Positions 1 through 8,733 of a DNA stretch of 31,026 bases are shown here, piece after piece (positions within the stretch are counted from its first letter, which is position 1; each line of letters begins with the position of its first letter). Position numbers and translations under genes: made by a program. The notes below the pieces were generated by a model. It was not told where the DNA came from. It saw only the letters and a list, made by a program, of their open reading frames with translations, and searched no databases. The stretch is from CAZAMT01 sp964486145. GTDB taxonomy: Bacteria > Bacteroidota > Bacteroidia > Bacteroidales > JAAAOM01. Where the stretch lies: NCBI GenBank assembly GCA_964486145.1, contig CAZAMT010000016.1:1-31026 (forward strand), read 5' to 3'.

Positions 1-80
1 ATTTCATACTTCCATATAGATGATAATTTGTAGTATTGTTTGAGAATTATCAATGTTAGGATAAATCGTTTAATAATTTA

Positions 81-947
81 ATGAAAAACAAAAACATCAT
101 TATCACAGCTGATGATTTAGGTATTGATGAACAGATAAATATGGGAATAGCAGAAGCCTATTCCAACGGATTACTTACATCCTCCGCTTTGCTGGTAAAC
201 ACACCCAAAACCGATGAAGGTATCAAACTTGCCAAAAAATTGAACGGCCTTGAAGTTGGTTTGCATCTATCGATTGTTGAGGGAATCTCGTTAACCGGAA
301 AAGAAAGCAGCGTTACCGATGACATTAAATATTTTGATAATCAATTGTGCATGGTCAGGCACTGGAAAGATTTCTTAAAAAAATACTTCACCGGGAAAAT
401 TAAGCTTTATGATCTTGAGGAAGAATTGGATCTTCAGTTTAAAAAATTTAAAATTCATTTTGAGGAAATTCCTTTTGTGAATGGCACTCAACATTTGCAT
501 ATTTTGCCTGGCGTTATTGATGTTGTTCTAAAACTTGCAGTGAAATACAAAGTGAAAGCAATTCGACTGCCATCTATAGAAAAACCATCAGTATTGTATT
601 TGAATAAGCGGTTTCCCGTAATGATACCTTTTCAAATATTAGGCTCTCTGGCAAAGCAAAAAGCAAAACAAAAAAAGATTAAATTTCCTGGGGCAGTGCT
701 TGGCATGCCTTATTCGGGCCAGATTGATAATAACAAATTTTTAAAGATGTTAAACAATCTACCCGCTGAAAACAACGAAATTGTAATGCATCCGGGATAT
801 AACTCACTCCAGCTTCGAAATAATTTACCCTGGGCTTACAGTGAATTTAACTGGGAACTTGAAAAAAACACATTAACCAACCCTGTGAATCGGGATTTTA
901 TAAAAACAAACAATATAAAAAGAATTAATTTTTCATCACTAAACTAA
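81..947 (+). CDS. ChbG/HpnK-family (YdjC-like) carbohydrate deacetylase
   Basis: This is a metal-dependent deacetylase of the YdjC family, which removes N-acetyl groups from amino sugars (chitooligosaccharides in ChbG, hopanoid-linked GlcNAc in HpnK). The visible motifs fit. ADD at residues 10-12 supplies a metal-binding Asp, GLHLS has His62, HLH at 138-140 gives two further His, and MHPGY has His237. At 288 residues it is full family length, with no signal peptide, so it should act in the cytoplasm. It lies 6 bases before a DPM/GtrB-type glycosyltransferase, so the two are probably one operon. That pairing suggests the substrate is a lipid-linked sugar rather than free chitobiose (inference). 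The family call is strong; the substrate is unknown. Confidence 0.88.
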   Translation: MKNKNIIITADDLGIDEQINMGIAEAYSNGLLTSSALLVNTPKTDEGIKLAKKLNGLEVGLHLSIVEGISLTGKESSVTDDIKYFDNQLCMVRHWKDFLKKYFTGKIKLYDLEEELDLQFKKFKIHFEEIPFVNGTQHLHILPGVIDVVLKLAVKYKVKAIRLPSIEKPSVLYLNKRFPVMIPFQILGSLAKQKAKQKKIKFPGAVLGMPYSGQIDNNKFLKMLNNLPAENNEIVMHPGYNSLQLRNNLPWAYSEFNWELEKNTLTNPVNRDFIKTNNIKRINFSSLN

Positions 948-953
948 TACATC

Positions 954-1943
954 ATGAAACTAATATCGATTGTTGTACCAGCATATAATGAAAATGAATG
1001 TATAACGGCTCTGGCAAACGCCATATCAGAAGTGTTTAAACCTCTTCATTACAATTATGAACTGGTTATTGTTGATGATGGTAGCAAAGACAATACATTT
1101 GATATTATTAAACAAAACGCTCAATCCAATTCCAATGTGAAAGGTATTCGTTTATCCAGAAACATGGGACATCAGGCGGCTTTAGATTGTGGCTTGAAGC
1201 ATGCTTCGGGTGACGCTATAATTTCAATGGATGCTGACTTACAACATCCGCCATCAATAATTCCAAAAATGCTTGAATTGTGGGAAGAAGGTTACGAAGT
1301 AGTAACAACCCGGAAGCTTGAAAATGAAGATGCCAGTATGATGTATAAGCTGTTTTCAAAATCATTTTACTCCTTGTTTAATAGGTATTCACAAATTAAA
1401 TTAACTCCCAATGGCTCTGATTTTCGCTTAATGAGCCGCAGAAGCCTTGACGCTGTGCTTAGTATGCCTGAGTACCACCGATTCTACAGGGGGTTGGTGC
1501 CATTTGTCGGATTTAAATCAACTTCCATATCATTTGACGTCCAAAAAAGACATGCAGGTAAACGTAAATATAACTTTAAGCAATCCATGAGGTTGGCATC
1601 CGATGGTTTGTTCTCCTTCTCCGATTTTGCATTGAAAGTACCGTTCTATCTTGGAGGTTTAGTTTTTTTAATGATGCTCGGCTATTTACTTTTTACACTT
1701 ATCGATTATGTATTTCTCGGCGGAATGTTTGTTCGGGGATGGACATCCGTTATCATAATTTTAACTATCTCGATTAGCCTACAACTTATGTTTATGGGAG
1801 TAATGGGCGTTTATATCGGAAAAATATTCTTTGAAGTAAAACGCAGACCCGTTTTCTTTACTTCTGATAAGGTTGGCAATTTCAATGCACAACAAAAGCC
1901 TTATCCCGATTCATCGGAGGATTTGATCAAAGAAGTTGTATAA
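954..1943 (+). CDS. Family 2 glycosyltransferase, DPM1/GtrB-like, membrane-anchored
   Basis: This inverting GT-A glycosyltransferase probably moves a sugar from a nucleotide donor to a polyprenyl phosphate on the inner face of the membrane. It opens with the GT2 core (VVPAYNE near residue 7, VDDGS near 40) and has the metal-binding DAD at 93-95 followed by LQHPP, typical of dolichol-phosphate mannose synthase relatives. Two hydrophobic helices near 232-252 and 262-285 are the C-terminal membrane hairpin of GtrB/ArnC-like enzymes. The length of 329 residues is normal. It follows the deacetylase gene by 6 bases, an arrangement resembling ArnC with a deacetylase. Donor and acceptor cannot be read from the sequence. 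Confidence 0.9.
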   Translation: MKLISIVVPAYNENECITALANAISEVFKPLHYNYELVIVDDGSKDNTFDIIKQNAQSNSNVKGIRLSRNMGHQAALDCGLKHASGDAIISMDADLQHPPSIIPKMLELWEEGYEVVTTRKLENEDASMMYKLFSKSFYSLFNRYSQIKLTPNGSDFRLMSRRSLDAVLSMPEYHRFYRGLVPFVGFKSTSISFDVQKRHAGKRKYNFKQSMRLASDGLFSFSDFALKVPFYLGGLVFLMMLGYLLFTLIDYVFLGGMFVRGWTSVIIILTISISLQLMFMGVMGVYIGKIFFEVKRRPVFFTSDKVGNFNAQQKPYPDSSEDLIKEVV

Positions 1944-2071
1944 AAAACAATCTGCTCGTGTTTAGTAGTAGATAGAATGTACCTTTTTATTTGTTGTTCA
2001 ACTTTCAGATGTTGCTTTAAATAACTGGCTTTTAATCGGTTTTATGGGATCGTCTTGGCATTGTATATTTT

Positions 2072-2773
2072 TTATGTCGCCTGCTTTACTTTCACTCTGA
2101 AACCAATAAACATAAAAAATACAGCAATTGTAAATAAAAAACCACCGGCAATAATTCCATTTGCCAATGTTAGGTTTCCGATCACATAACCAATAAGTCC
2201 CACAAGACATAAAATTGCATTGATAAATAAAAGCCACCCTACAACCATGCCAAAGGGAATCTTTTTAAACAAGGTCATACCAAAGCATACCGATGGAATG
2301 CCCAGCAAAGCATAGGCAACGCCATTTATCATGCCTACTGCTGTCTCAGGTTTTGTTTGTATCCATTGAACCAAATATTCTGCGCGACATTCGGTCAGGT
2401 GTTCGATGTTGACTTCCGATAAAAGCTGCGGAACTACAGTGATCTGCGAACCATACGCAAAAATGTTTAAAACACCGTAAACAGGAACAAATAAAATTCC
2501 GATAATTGATAACACAGGTTTTTCATCCCTTATAAAAATGTACAACAAACCAAACAAAGCCATTGTAATTACTGTGAATATCACACCATTAAAATATGAA
2601 AGGAAATATAAAATCCCGTTTTCTTTGGCAAATTGTAAATAACTTTCATTTGTCCAGTTTTCATTGATTCCGCTGGTTAAAAGAATCATGAACAACACCC
2701 ACAATATCAGAAGTAAAGTTAGTATCAGTGAAACTGTTCGAATAGTTTTAAGAATTCTAATTTCCATCTCCAT
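2072..2773 (-). CDS. Multi-pass integral membrane protein of unknown function (DUF4386-like)
   Basis: The 233-residue product is almost entirely hydrophobic, with about six or seven membrane helices (for example near residues 12-34, 52-78, 84-108, 140-165 and 170-230) and no enzyme motif I recognise. The helix layout resembles the DUF4386 group of small membrane proteins, but I am not certain. It lies convergent to the glycosyltransferase and 36 bases downstream of the nucleoside hydrolase gene on the same strand, so it may be co-transcribed with it. The function is unknown. Confidence 0.7.
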   Translation of the reverse strand: MEMEIRILKTIRTVSLILTLLLILWVLFMILLTSGINENWTNESYLQFAKENGILYFLSYFNGVIFTVITMALFGLLYIFIRDEKPVLSIIGILFVPVYGVLNIFAYGSQITVVPQLLSEVNIEHLTECRAEYLVQWIQTKPETAVGMINGVAYALLGIPSVCFGMTLFKKIPFGMVVGWLLFINAILCLVGLIGYVIGNLTLANGIIAGGFLFTIAVFFMFIGFRVKVKQAT

Positions 2774-2809
2774 TTTGTTTAGTGTAATCTCAAAATCCCG
2801 GAATCGAGC

Positions 2810-3721
2810 CTATTGTCTGTCTAAGTTTTTCACATATTCAAGAGTTGTTGTATAAAACTCTTTTCGCATTTGTTCAGCATCAATATTCTTATACATCCAA
2901 ATTTCACGGTTACCTTTTTCCTTTGAGGTTTTTATTTTAACCTCTTCTACAAGCTTCGGAAAAATGATCGCCTGGATTAGTGCAAGGTCCCATATGGTAC
3001 GTTGCCTTCTACCTCTGTCTAAATGATTAAACCACCGTTGCAATAAAAAATCCAGCATATCATGCTGCCCTTTAAAATATTTTTCCGTTTCTTCATAGTT
3101 AAATGTCATTTTTGACGATACATTACCGGGAATGATGTGGAGTTCAACATCCGAATTCAATATCACATCCACGGCCTGAACATCCATCACACTGTTAAAG
3201 TCCGTATTTTTCATTATCTCTTCTTCAAAATCATAGGTAGTTCCTAGCCAGTAAAGTCTTATTTTTGAAGTAATTGCTGGATCATCGAGAATGGCAGAAG
3301 CAACATTTGTCAGAGCACCAAGTGCAACGACGTTTAATTTGTCATCACCAATTTTATGGGCTTCGGCAATGATTAAATTTGATGCCGGCGAAGTTTGTGA
3401 TTTATTGCCCCAGTCAAACAATCTTGCTGTTCCTCCCCTCATGGTTGACACATTTGCACCTTGTTTTAAATATGAAACCAATACCTGGTTTAAGCGGTGG
3501 CTTTCTTCCATGCTTTTTTCAACTGACCAATGACTAACCTGCCATTGGGTAGCCGTAAGACCAACAACATTCCACGATGGTTCAATTAAGCCCCGCACAA
3601 TGGCATAAAGATCATCAACCTCATTTCCTGTATCTGCATCAATAATTACTTTTTTGGTTTGTTGGGTAAACGCGCTCACTGACCAAATAATACAAAGTAG
3701 CAGCATTTTAAATTTTAACAT
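2810..3721 (-). CDS. Secreted inosine/uridine-preferring nucleoside hydrolase-like protein
   Basis: This is a ribonucleoside N-ribohydrolase-fold protein. Residues 1-19 form a signal peptide ending near SAFTQ, so it acts in the periplasm or outside. The calcium-binding signature appears as DADTGNEVDD near residues 28-37, a variant of the usual DxDxGxDD with a two-residue expansion, which I associate with secreted Bacteroidetes members. The segment around VVALGALTNVA near 135 is the second conserved block of the family. At 303 residues it is near family length. It probably cleaves nucleosides or related N-glycosides for scavenging. A second nucleoside-hydrolase-like gene (the broken DUF1593 gene) lies 750 bases away. 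Confidence 0.85.
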   Translation of the reverse strand: MLKFKMLLLCIIWSVSAFTQQTKKVIIDADTGNEVDDLYAIVRGLIEPSWNVVGLTATQWQVSHWSVEKSMEESHRLNQVLVSYLKQGANVSTMRGGTARLFDWGNKSQTSPASNLIIAEAHKIGDDKLNVVALGALTNVASAILDDPAITSKIRLYWLGTTYDFEEEIMKNTDFNSVMDVQAVDVILNSDVELHIIPGNVSSKMTFNYEETEKYFKGQHDMLDFLLQRWFNHLDRGRRQRTIWDLALIQAIIFPKLVEEVKIKTSKEKGNREIWMYKNIDAEQMRKEFYTTTLEYVKNLDRQ

Positions 3722-3862
3722 ATGAATCAGATTTTAGATTTTTCTTTAAAAGAACATATTCTACAACTAAATTACAACTAATTTGCAAAAGTTCAACAAG
3801 GTTCTGTTCAAGTGAATGCAACTCAAACATGATTAAAAAAACCCAAGTAAACATCCATCATG

Positions 3863-3870
3863 TATTTTTG
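3863..3870 (+). promoter_or_regulatory. Candidate Bacteroidetes -7 element for the DUF1801 gene
   Basis: TATTTTTG matches the Bacteroidetes -7 consensus TAnnTTTG exactly and lies 23 bases upstream of the ATG at 3894. I do not find a good -33 TTG at 17-20 bases upstream, so this is only a half match. Confidence 0.35.
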
Positions 3871-3893
3871 TTTGATAGAAAATAGTTATTAAA

Positions 3894-4265
3894 ATGCTTT
3901 CGGTTACAGATTTCATACTCGAACTTGATGGAAATCAAAAAAGAACGATGCATTTTTTACATCATTTTATCCTGTCGTTTCCCGGTTTGGAAGATAAAAT
4001 GAGATATAAAATACCTTTTTATTACCGTAAAACATGGATTTGTTATCTTAATCCATTAAAAAATGATGCAACAGAATTAGCCTTTACCCGGGCAAATGAA
4101 TTAAGAAACGTGAATCATCTGCTCCGCTTTAACGACAGAAAGCAGGTGGCCGGCATGGTTATAAAACACCCTAAGGATATCGATGAGGAAACCTTGCGAG
4201 TGATTATAAATGAAGCCATCCTTCTGGATGAAGAAGTACCTTACGCCTCAAAACGGAGAAAGTAA
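3894..4265 (+). CDS. DUF1801 (YdhG-like) domain protein
   Basis: The 123-residue soluble protein has the DUF1801 pattern: an N-terminal helical part, the segment MRYKIPFYY at about residues 36-44, then WICYLNP and a C-terminal helical end rich in acidic and basic residues. The family has no settled enzymatic role. The gene stands alone, flanked by intergenic DNA on both sides, and the ATG follows a candidate -7 element by 23 bases. No signal peptide or membrane segment is visible. Confidence 0.8.
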   Translation: MLSVTDFILELDGNQKRTMHFLHHFILSFPGLEDKMRYKIPFYYRKTWICYLNPLKNDATELAFTRANELRNVNHLLRFNDRKQVAGMVIKHPKDIDEETLRVIINEAILLDEEVPYASKRRK

Positions 4266-4440
4266 AAAACCTACATTTAATGACCATCGCCATCACTATT
4301 TCAAGAAACCAAAGGACACCTATGAATAAATTGAATTATAGATATTTAGGCCGATAACCATGTAAAACAAACCTCATACAACTTGCCGATGTTGGAATTA
4401 CAAAAATTTACATATAAACTAATTATCGGGATAAAGTCAT

Positions 4441-4448
4441 TAAATTTG
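4441..4448 (+). promoter_or_regulatory. Candidate Bacteroidetes -7 element upstream of the DUF1593 gene
   Basis: TAAATTTG is an exact match to TAnnTTTG and would place transcription start near 4455, about 20 bases before the ATG at 4474. No convincing -33 element is seen. If it is active, the broken DUF1593 gene is still transcribed, toward the convergent sulfatase gene. Confidence 0.35.
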
Positions 4449-4473
4449 ACATCACTTCATAACTAAAAACAAC

Positions 4474-5500
4474 ATGCTTGCCATGAATAATAAAACTATT
4501 CTGCTTCTTTTCGGATTTTCACTAAGTTCCATGTTACTGTGCGCCCAGGCGATGATTAATGCCAATTCAATTTCGGACAAGCTAAAACCACGAATCATTG
4601 TGCTAACGGATATATCTCCGACCAACGTAGAGCCTGATGACATGGAATCCCTCATCCGGCTGTTTGTCCATGCCGACTTATTTGAGATCGAAGGGCTGGT
4701 GGCTACCACTGGCTGGAGCAGCAGCGGTGGGAATGCAGACTGGATACGCCTGATCCACGATGCGATTGATGCTTACGAAAAGGATCTGCCAAATCTTCGT
4801 AAACGCTCAAAACAAAACAGTCATTTAAATGACGAGTCCAGGCAACAGATGGGTTACTGGCCATGCCCCGGTTATCTTCGTTCACGTACCGTGGTTGGAA
4901 GCCAAACCAGGGGCATGGAGCACATCGGGGAAGGCAATAGCAGTCCCGGAAGCGATTTGATTATCAAAATGGCTGACGAGGATGACGATCGTCCGCTTTG
5001 GGTGCTTGCATGGGGAGGTGGAAACACGCTGGCCCAGGCCATCTGGTATGTACAGCAGGAACGAACTTATCAACAGCTTAAAACCTTTCTGCATAAACTT
5101 CGGGTTTATACAATAACCGATCAGGACCGAAGCTATAAAGGGGGGACACCCTTTGATATCAGCTCACACCAATGGATGCGCAGGGAATTTAAAAATGATT
5201 TGTTTTTTATTTGGGATGAATGTGCCTGGAAATTCCAAAATGGAACAGGAAAAAAGAACTGGGAGCAGTATGCAAAGCATGTTCAAGGCCACGGCGCACT
5301 TGGAGTTATGTATCCAAAATATAAGTATGGTGTCGAGGGTGATACCCCGTCTTTCCTGTATTTGTTGCCGAATGGGTTAAACGGTTCTGAACACCCGGGC
5401 CGGGGAAGCTGGGGCGGTTATTTTGAATGGTCGCTTGCACCGGATCAGAAGACTTACGCATTTACAAACCATGAGGATCCGGCTTATTCCATCTGTATAA
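4474..5500 (+). pseudogene. DUF1593 nucleoside-hydrolase-like protein, truncated at the 3' end
   Basis: The N-terminal 340 or so residues are a secreted DUF1593 protein: a signal peptide ending near LLCAQA, the metal-site-like stretch DISPTNVEPDDMESL near residues 47-61, and the conserved blocks WVLAWGGGNTLAQA and GSWGGYFEW. Full-length members continue for another 100 or more residues with a segment containing a conserved DFAARMDW-like motif and an Ig-like tail. Here that part is absent. From about position 5500 the reading frame runs as antisense through the end of the convergent sulfatase gene and only stops at 5973, a chance extension. I therefore end the genuine homology near 5500. The start could be 4474 or 4483 (MNNKT); the shorter form gives a more usual signal peptide. 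The product is probably non-functional. Confidence 0.75.
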
Positions 5501-5501
5501 A

Positions 5502-7376
5502 TCAACTCTTTGTAAGATTCAGCTCTTCCCCACAATTCATACGTATCTGGTCAAAAGCAAATCCGATAAACATTGGGTATGACCAGCTTTTGTACCTTCC
5601 CCACACATCGCCTTTGTATTTTTCGTATTCATTTCTTACAACATCAACCAGCGGGCAGGCTTTTTTTCCGATTCTCCGGGCAACCATCGCAGCATGCAAT
5701 ACCGTTGTGGGTTCATCATCCAGTTTTATATATTTTTCAATAACCGGCAGGGCTTCTGCCTCCCTATTGATTTTGCATAATGCTTCTGCCGCTGCCAGAG
5801 CAACTGCCGGAGATGCATCATTCAGGAGAGTCCTCAACTCTCCTGCTGTTTTCGATTGGTTATCCAAACGTTGCATAAGGGCAATGATAGCCCAATATCT
5901 CACTCCACTATCTTCATCTTTCAGCCTGGTAAACAATGTTTCATTCGATGTACTCTCATCTCCTACCATTTGAGCGGTTTCAAAAATTCTTTCGATGTTG
6001 TATTGATCGCTTTGTGCATAATCATAGGGAGTAGTTCCTTGAGCGCGCCGCATGTATTCCGATTCATGCAAGAAACCAATATCCCTGGTTTCCAGTGCTT
6101 TTCTTCTCAACCTATCACGCATTTCAGTCAATTTGGAATTATGCACACCTATTCCGGCAAGGTTGTTTAATTCATAGGGATCGTTTTGCAGGTCATACAA
6201 CTCTTCCACTGGTTTTGGTTCCCAAAACTGTTTTGCTTCCGGGTTTAGGCTGCCTTCCGATTTCAATCGCAACAGTTCAGCAAAACTCCGTTTGTTTTCG
6301 GAGAAAATAACGGCATCCTGAACATATGATAAATGTGGCATGTAGTTGCGGATGTAGATGTACCGGTCGTCTACAATGGCACGGGAAACATCATACACAT
6401 CATCAGCACGACTCCGGGCACCATACGTATAACTTTTTTCTGTGCTATCAGTTAAGAATGATTGTCCCTGCATATATTCTTTTTTATCTATACCGGCCAG
6501 TTGGAGAACAGTGGGCGCATAATCAGCAAAACTCACCATTTGGTCATTATCCCCTGCATGCATATTAAATTTTTCCTGATATTTTTCAGGAACATAAACT
6601 ATCAGTGGTACCTGTAAACCGGTATTATAAAGCCAGCGTTTGTATCGGGGTAATCCAAATCCATGGTCAGAAAAAACGAATACTATGGTGTTTTCGAGAA
6701 TTCCGGCTTCTTCCAGTTCGGCCATATGTTCTCCTACCGTATTGTCAAATGCGGTGATTAAGTCATAATACCTGGCCCAGATGGTTCTAAATTCTTCGGT
6801 ATCGGGAAAGTATGGAGGAACTTCTGCTTTTGATGGGTCATGATGTTGTTTCAGGTTTTTGGTATGCTTGTCATCATAACTGTTTCCGCTACCTTCGTGG
6901 GTTATACCGTAATTAAAAACACTAAAAAACGGTTTGTTATCCGCACGGTTTTTCCAGTGCGCCTCACCCCCATTTTCATCCCATCGGCCGGATGGATCAA
7001 AATTATAATCCGTTTTAGAGTTGTTGGAAGTATAATAACCTTTGGTTCTGAGTACTTCAGGAATGGTTTTCAGATATTCCGGAATTTCAATGTCCGACCG
7101 CAAATGTTGCGTTCCCATGGATGTGGCGTAAACACCTGTTATCAGACATGAGCGTGCAGGGGCACAAATGGGTGCAGTAGCGTATGCATTGCTAAAAACC
7201 ACACCTCCGTCAGCGAGTTGATCGATATTGGGTGTAGTGGCATATTCATCGCCATAGCAACCAAAGGCCGGACCGATATCCTCGGCGGTTATCCAGAGAA
7301 TATTGGGAGGAGGTAATTGCTTTTCAGTACAGGTTGAGAAAAGGATTAATAATAATACCGGAATTAAGTTTTTCAT
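5502..7376 (-). CDS. Secreted type I sulfatase (S1 family) with C-terminal HEAT-like repeats
   Basis: This is a formylglycine-dependent sulfatase. The activation motif CAPAR is at residues 71-75, and metal-site residues occur in AEDIGP near 31-36. VFVFSDHGFG is the second metal-binding block. The start is taken at 7376 (MKNLIP) because it opens a signal peptide with a probable lipoprotein Cys16, whereas the longer frame begins 21 residues earlier in the upstream gap. The N-terminal style resembles N-sulfoglucosamine sulfohydrolase-like sulfatases, so heparan-type or other sulfated glycans are possible substrates (inference). Residues from about 480 to 624 look like helical HEAT-type repeats, unusual for a plain sulfatase. 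It lies 59 bases after DUF2905. No maturase, SusC or SusD gene is nearby. Confidence 0.9.
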   Translation of the reverse strand: MKNLIPVLLLILFSTCTEKQLPPPNILWITAEDIGPAFGCYGDEYATTPNIDQLADGGVVFSNAYATAPICAPARSCLITGVYATSMGTQHLRSDIEIPEYLKTIPEVLRTKGYYTSNNSKTDYNFDPSGRWDENGGEAHWKNRADNKPFFSVFNYGITHEGSGNSYDDKHTKNLKQHHDPSKAEVPPYFPDTEEFRTIWARYYDLITAFDNTVGEHMAELEEAGILENTIVFVFSDHGFGLPRYKRWLYNTGLQVPLIVYVPEKYQEKFNMHAGDNDQMVSFADYAPTVLQLAGIDKKEYMQGQSFLTDSTEKSYTYGARSRADDVYDVSRAIVDDRYIYIRNYMPHLSYVQDAVIFSENKRSFAELLRLKSEGSLNPEAKQFWEPKPVEELYDLQNDPYELNNLAGIGVHNSKLTEMRDRLRRKALETRDIGFLHESEYMRRAQGTTPYDYAQSDQYNIERIFETAQMVGDESTSNETLFTRLKDEDSGVRYWAIIALMQRLDNQSKTAGELRTLLNDASPAVALAAAEALCKINREAEALPVIEKYIKLDDEPTTVLHAAMVARRIGKKACPLVDVVRNEYEKYKGDVWGRYKSWSYPMFIGFAFDQIRMNCGEELNLTKS

Positions 7377-7435
7377 AAGGATGTTATATTTAATTTCAAT
7401 TGCGAATTTAAAAAAAATAATGAACGATTGTTCTT

Positions 7436-7621
7436 TCAAAAAAGACGCTGAAACAACCGAATCAACAATGTTAAAACAACACTAATAAGAATCATTGTGG
7501 TAATCGGAAAATAAAACCTGAAATTTTCCCGTTCAATCCGTATGTCACCGGGCAACCTGCCCAGCCATGAGAACCATTTCCATCCTCCAAGATAGAGCAC
7601 CACACCAACGATGATGATCAC
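7436..7621 (-). CDS. DUF2905 small membrane protein, start codon apparently lost
   Basis: This 61-residue protein shows the DUF2905 hallmark LGRLPGDIRIER followed by FRFYFPITT and a second membrane helix. Function is unknown; family members are two-helix membrane proteins. A GTG at 7621 is the first usable start. Upstream in the same frame the codons still read like the family N-terminus (GK followed by a run of Ile), but there is no ATG; the codon where one would be expected (7649-7651) is GTT and a stop lies at 7652-7654. This coincides with the start of the AlkD fragment on the other strand, so the 5' end was probably cut by a rearrangement. It may still be translated from GTG. Confidence 0.7.
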   Translation of the reverse strand: MIIIVGVVLYLGGWKWFSWLGRLPGDIRIERENFRFYFPITTMILISVVLTLLIRLFQRLF

Positions 7622-7651
7622 GATTCCGATGATGATAATGATTTTACCAAC

Positions 7652-8120
7652 TTACAAATATAGAAATGAATTTAATTTGGATATTTTTAAACAAGTTGAA
7701 GCATGGTTTGACAAAGGAATCATAAACTGGGGACATGCAGACTATTTGGCCACCATCCTAATGTTTGAGTTCCTTAGTAAAAAAATAATAACCTATCATG
7801 ATTTGGCAGCATGGCGTAAGGCTCAAAATCTGTATCAACGCAGGTGTGTACCCGTGAGCATGGTAAAAGTGGCTAAAAAAATGGATGACGATTACCAGCG
7901 AATGATTGATTTTGCAGAACCCCTGGTGATGGATCCTGAACGACCGGTGCACCAGGGAATGGGATGGTTTTTACGTGAAATATGGAAATTACAACCCGAA
8001 GTTACAGAAAAACTTTTATTGAAATGGAAAAATGATGCTCCCAGGTTAATTTTTCAGTATGCCCTTGAAAAAATGCCGAAAGAAGAACGGGTTAGGTTTA
8101 GAAAAGAGAAAAAATCCTGA
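7652..8120 (+). pseudogene. AlkD-like DNA alkylation repair protein, 5'-truncated
   Basis: About 156 residues match the C-terminal two thirds of an AlkD-family HEAT-repeat DNA glycosylase (PF08713). Recognisable blocks are WFDKGIINWGHADY, YQRRCVPVSM, HQGMGWFLREIWK and APRLIFQYALEKM. AlkD proteins are usually about 220-240 residues, so the first 70-80 are missing. The open frame extends left to 7611, but those codons are antisense to DUF2905 (MMITIPMMIM) and not part of the family. No promoter or homologous start is seen, so it is probably a dead fragment. The reading frame itself is intact to its stop. Confidence 0.75.
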
Positions 8121-8461
8121 TTAATCGAATCTTTTTTTTCATTAAATGAAGTAAAACCTTCAAAAATGCTGAAATACTGCATTTGTTAATAAACATTTGA
8201 TAAGTTTTTTTCGGGCATTATCGTGCAAAAATTTTATAAATAACTCAGTATCTAACAATTATATCATTTGCCAGAATATCAATACGTTACAATTATACTT
8301 TTAAAAATTTCACCCTTATTGAAAACATTCTTTATAATTAAAAAATTGTCAAAATCCACAAATATCAACGGATACAAACAAAAAAAAATAAAAGAACATA
8401 GTAATATATCCTCAGTTTTTTTTACTTTCGGGAACGTTAATAACTTATAAACTTTATTATT
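8121..8461 (+). other. AT-rich intergenic region upstream of HU
   Basis: This 341-base gap carries no convincing ORF or RNA. It contains a T8 run at about 8132 just after the AlkD stop. TACTTTCG at 8423-8430 is a 7-of-8 match to the TAnnTTTG -7 element and suits the HU gene at 8462, with a leader of roughly 25 bases. I see no good -33 element. Confidence 0.4.
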
Positions 8462-8725
8462 ATGAATAAAGGACAATTAATTGATGCAATTGCAAAAGAA
8501 AGCGGATTAACTAAAGCAGCATCCGAAAAAGCGCTCAACGCCACACTATCAGCTATCTCAGGATCGCTAAAAAGCGGTGACCGTGTTGGGCTCGTAGGTT
8601 TTGGTTCATTTTCAGTTACTGAAAGGGCCGCCAGAACAGGCCGTAACCCTCAAACTGGAAAAGAAATTACGATTCCTGCTAAAAAAGTAGTGAAGTTCAA
8701 ACCAGGAGCTGACTTGCAGTTGTAA
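8462..8725 (+). CDS. hup: HU-family DNA-binding protein
   Basis: This 87-residue nucleoid protein matches HU in length and motifs: MNKGQLIDAIA at the start, the GFGSF turn near residue 47, the flexible DNA-binding arm with RTGRNPQTGKEI, and the VVKFKPG end. HU binds and bends DNA without strong sequence preference and acts as a dimer. It is monocistronic, with a candidate promoter about 35 bases upstream and a strong intrinsic terminator 9 bases after its stop. Confidence 0.97.
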   Translation: MNKGQLIDAIAKESGLTKAASEKALNATLSAISGSLKSGDRVGLVGFGSFSVTERAARTGRNPQTGKEITIPAKKVVKFKPGADLQL

Positions 8726-8733
8726 AGGAATTT

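Noticed and set aside
5501..5973. Treating 4474-5973 as one full 499-residue DUF1593 protein
   Set aside because: The last third is antisense of the sulfatase coding sequence and shows none of the conserved C-terminal DUF1593 blocks.
7611..7651. Start of the AlkD-like gene at 7611
   Set aside because: The first dozen codons (MMITIPMMIM) are antisense to the DUF2905 membrane helix, not an AlkD N-terminus.
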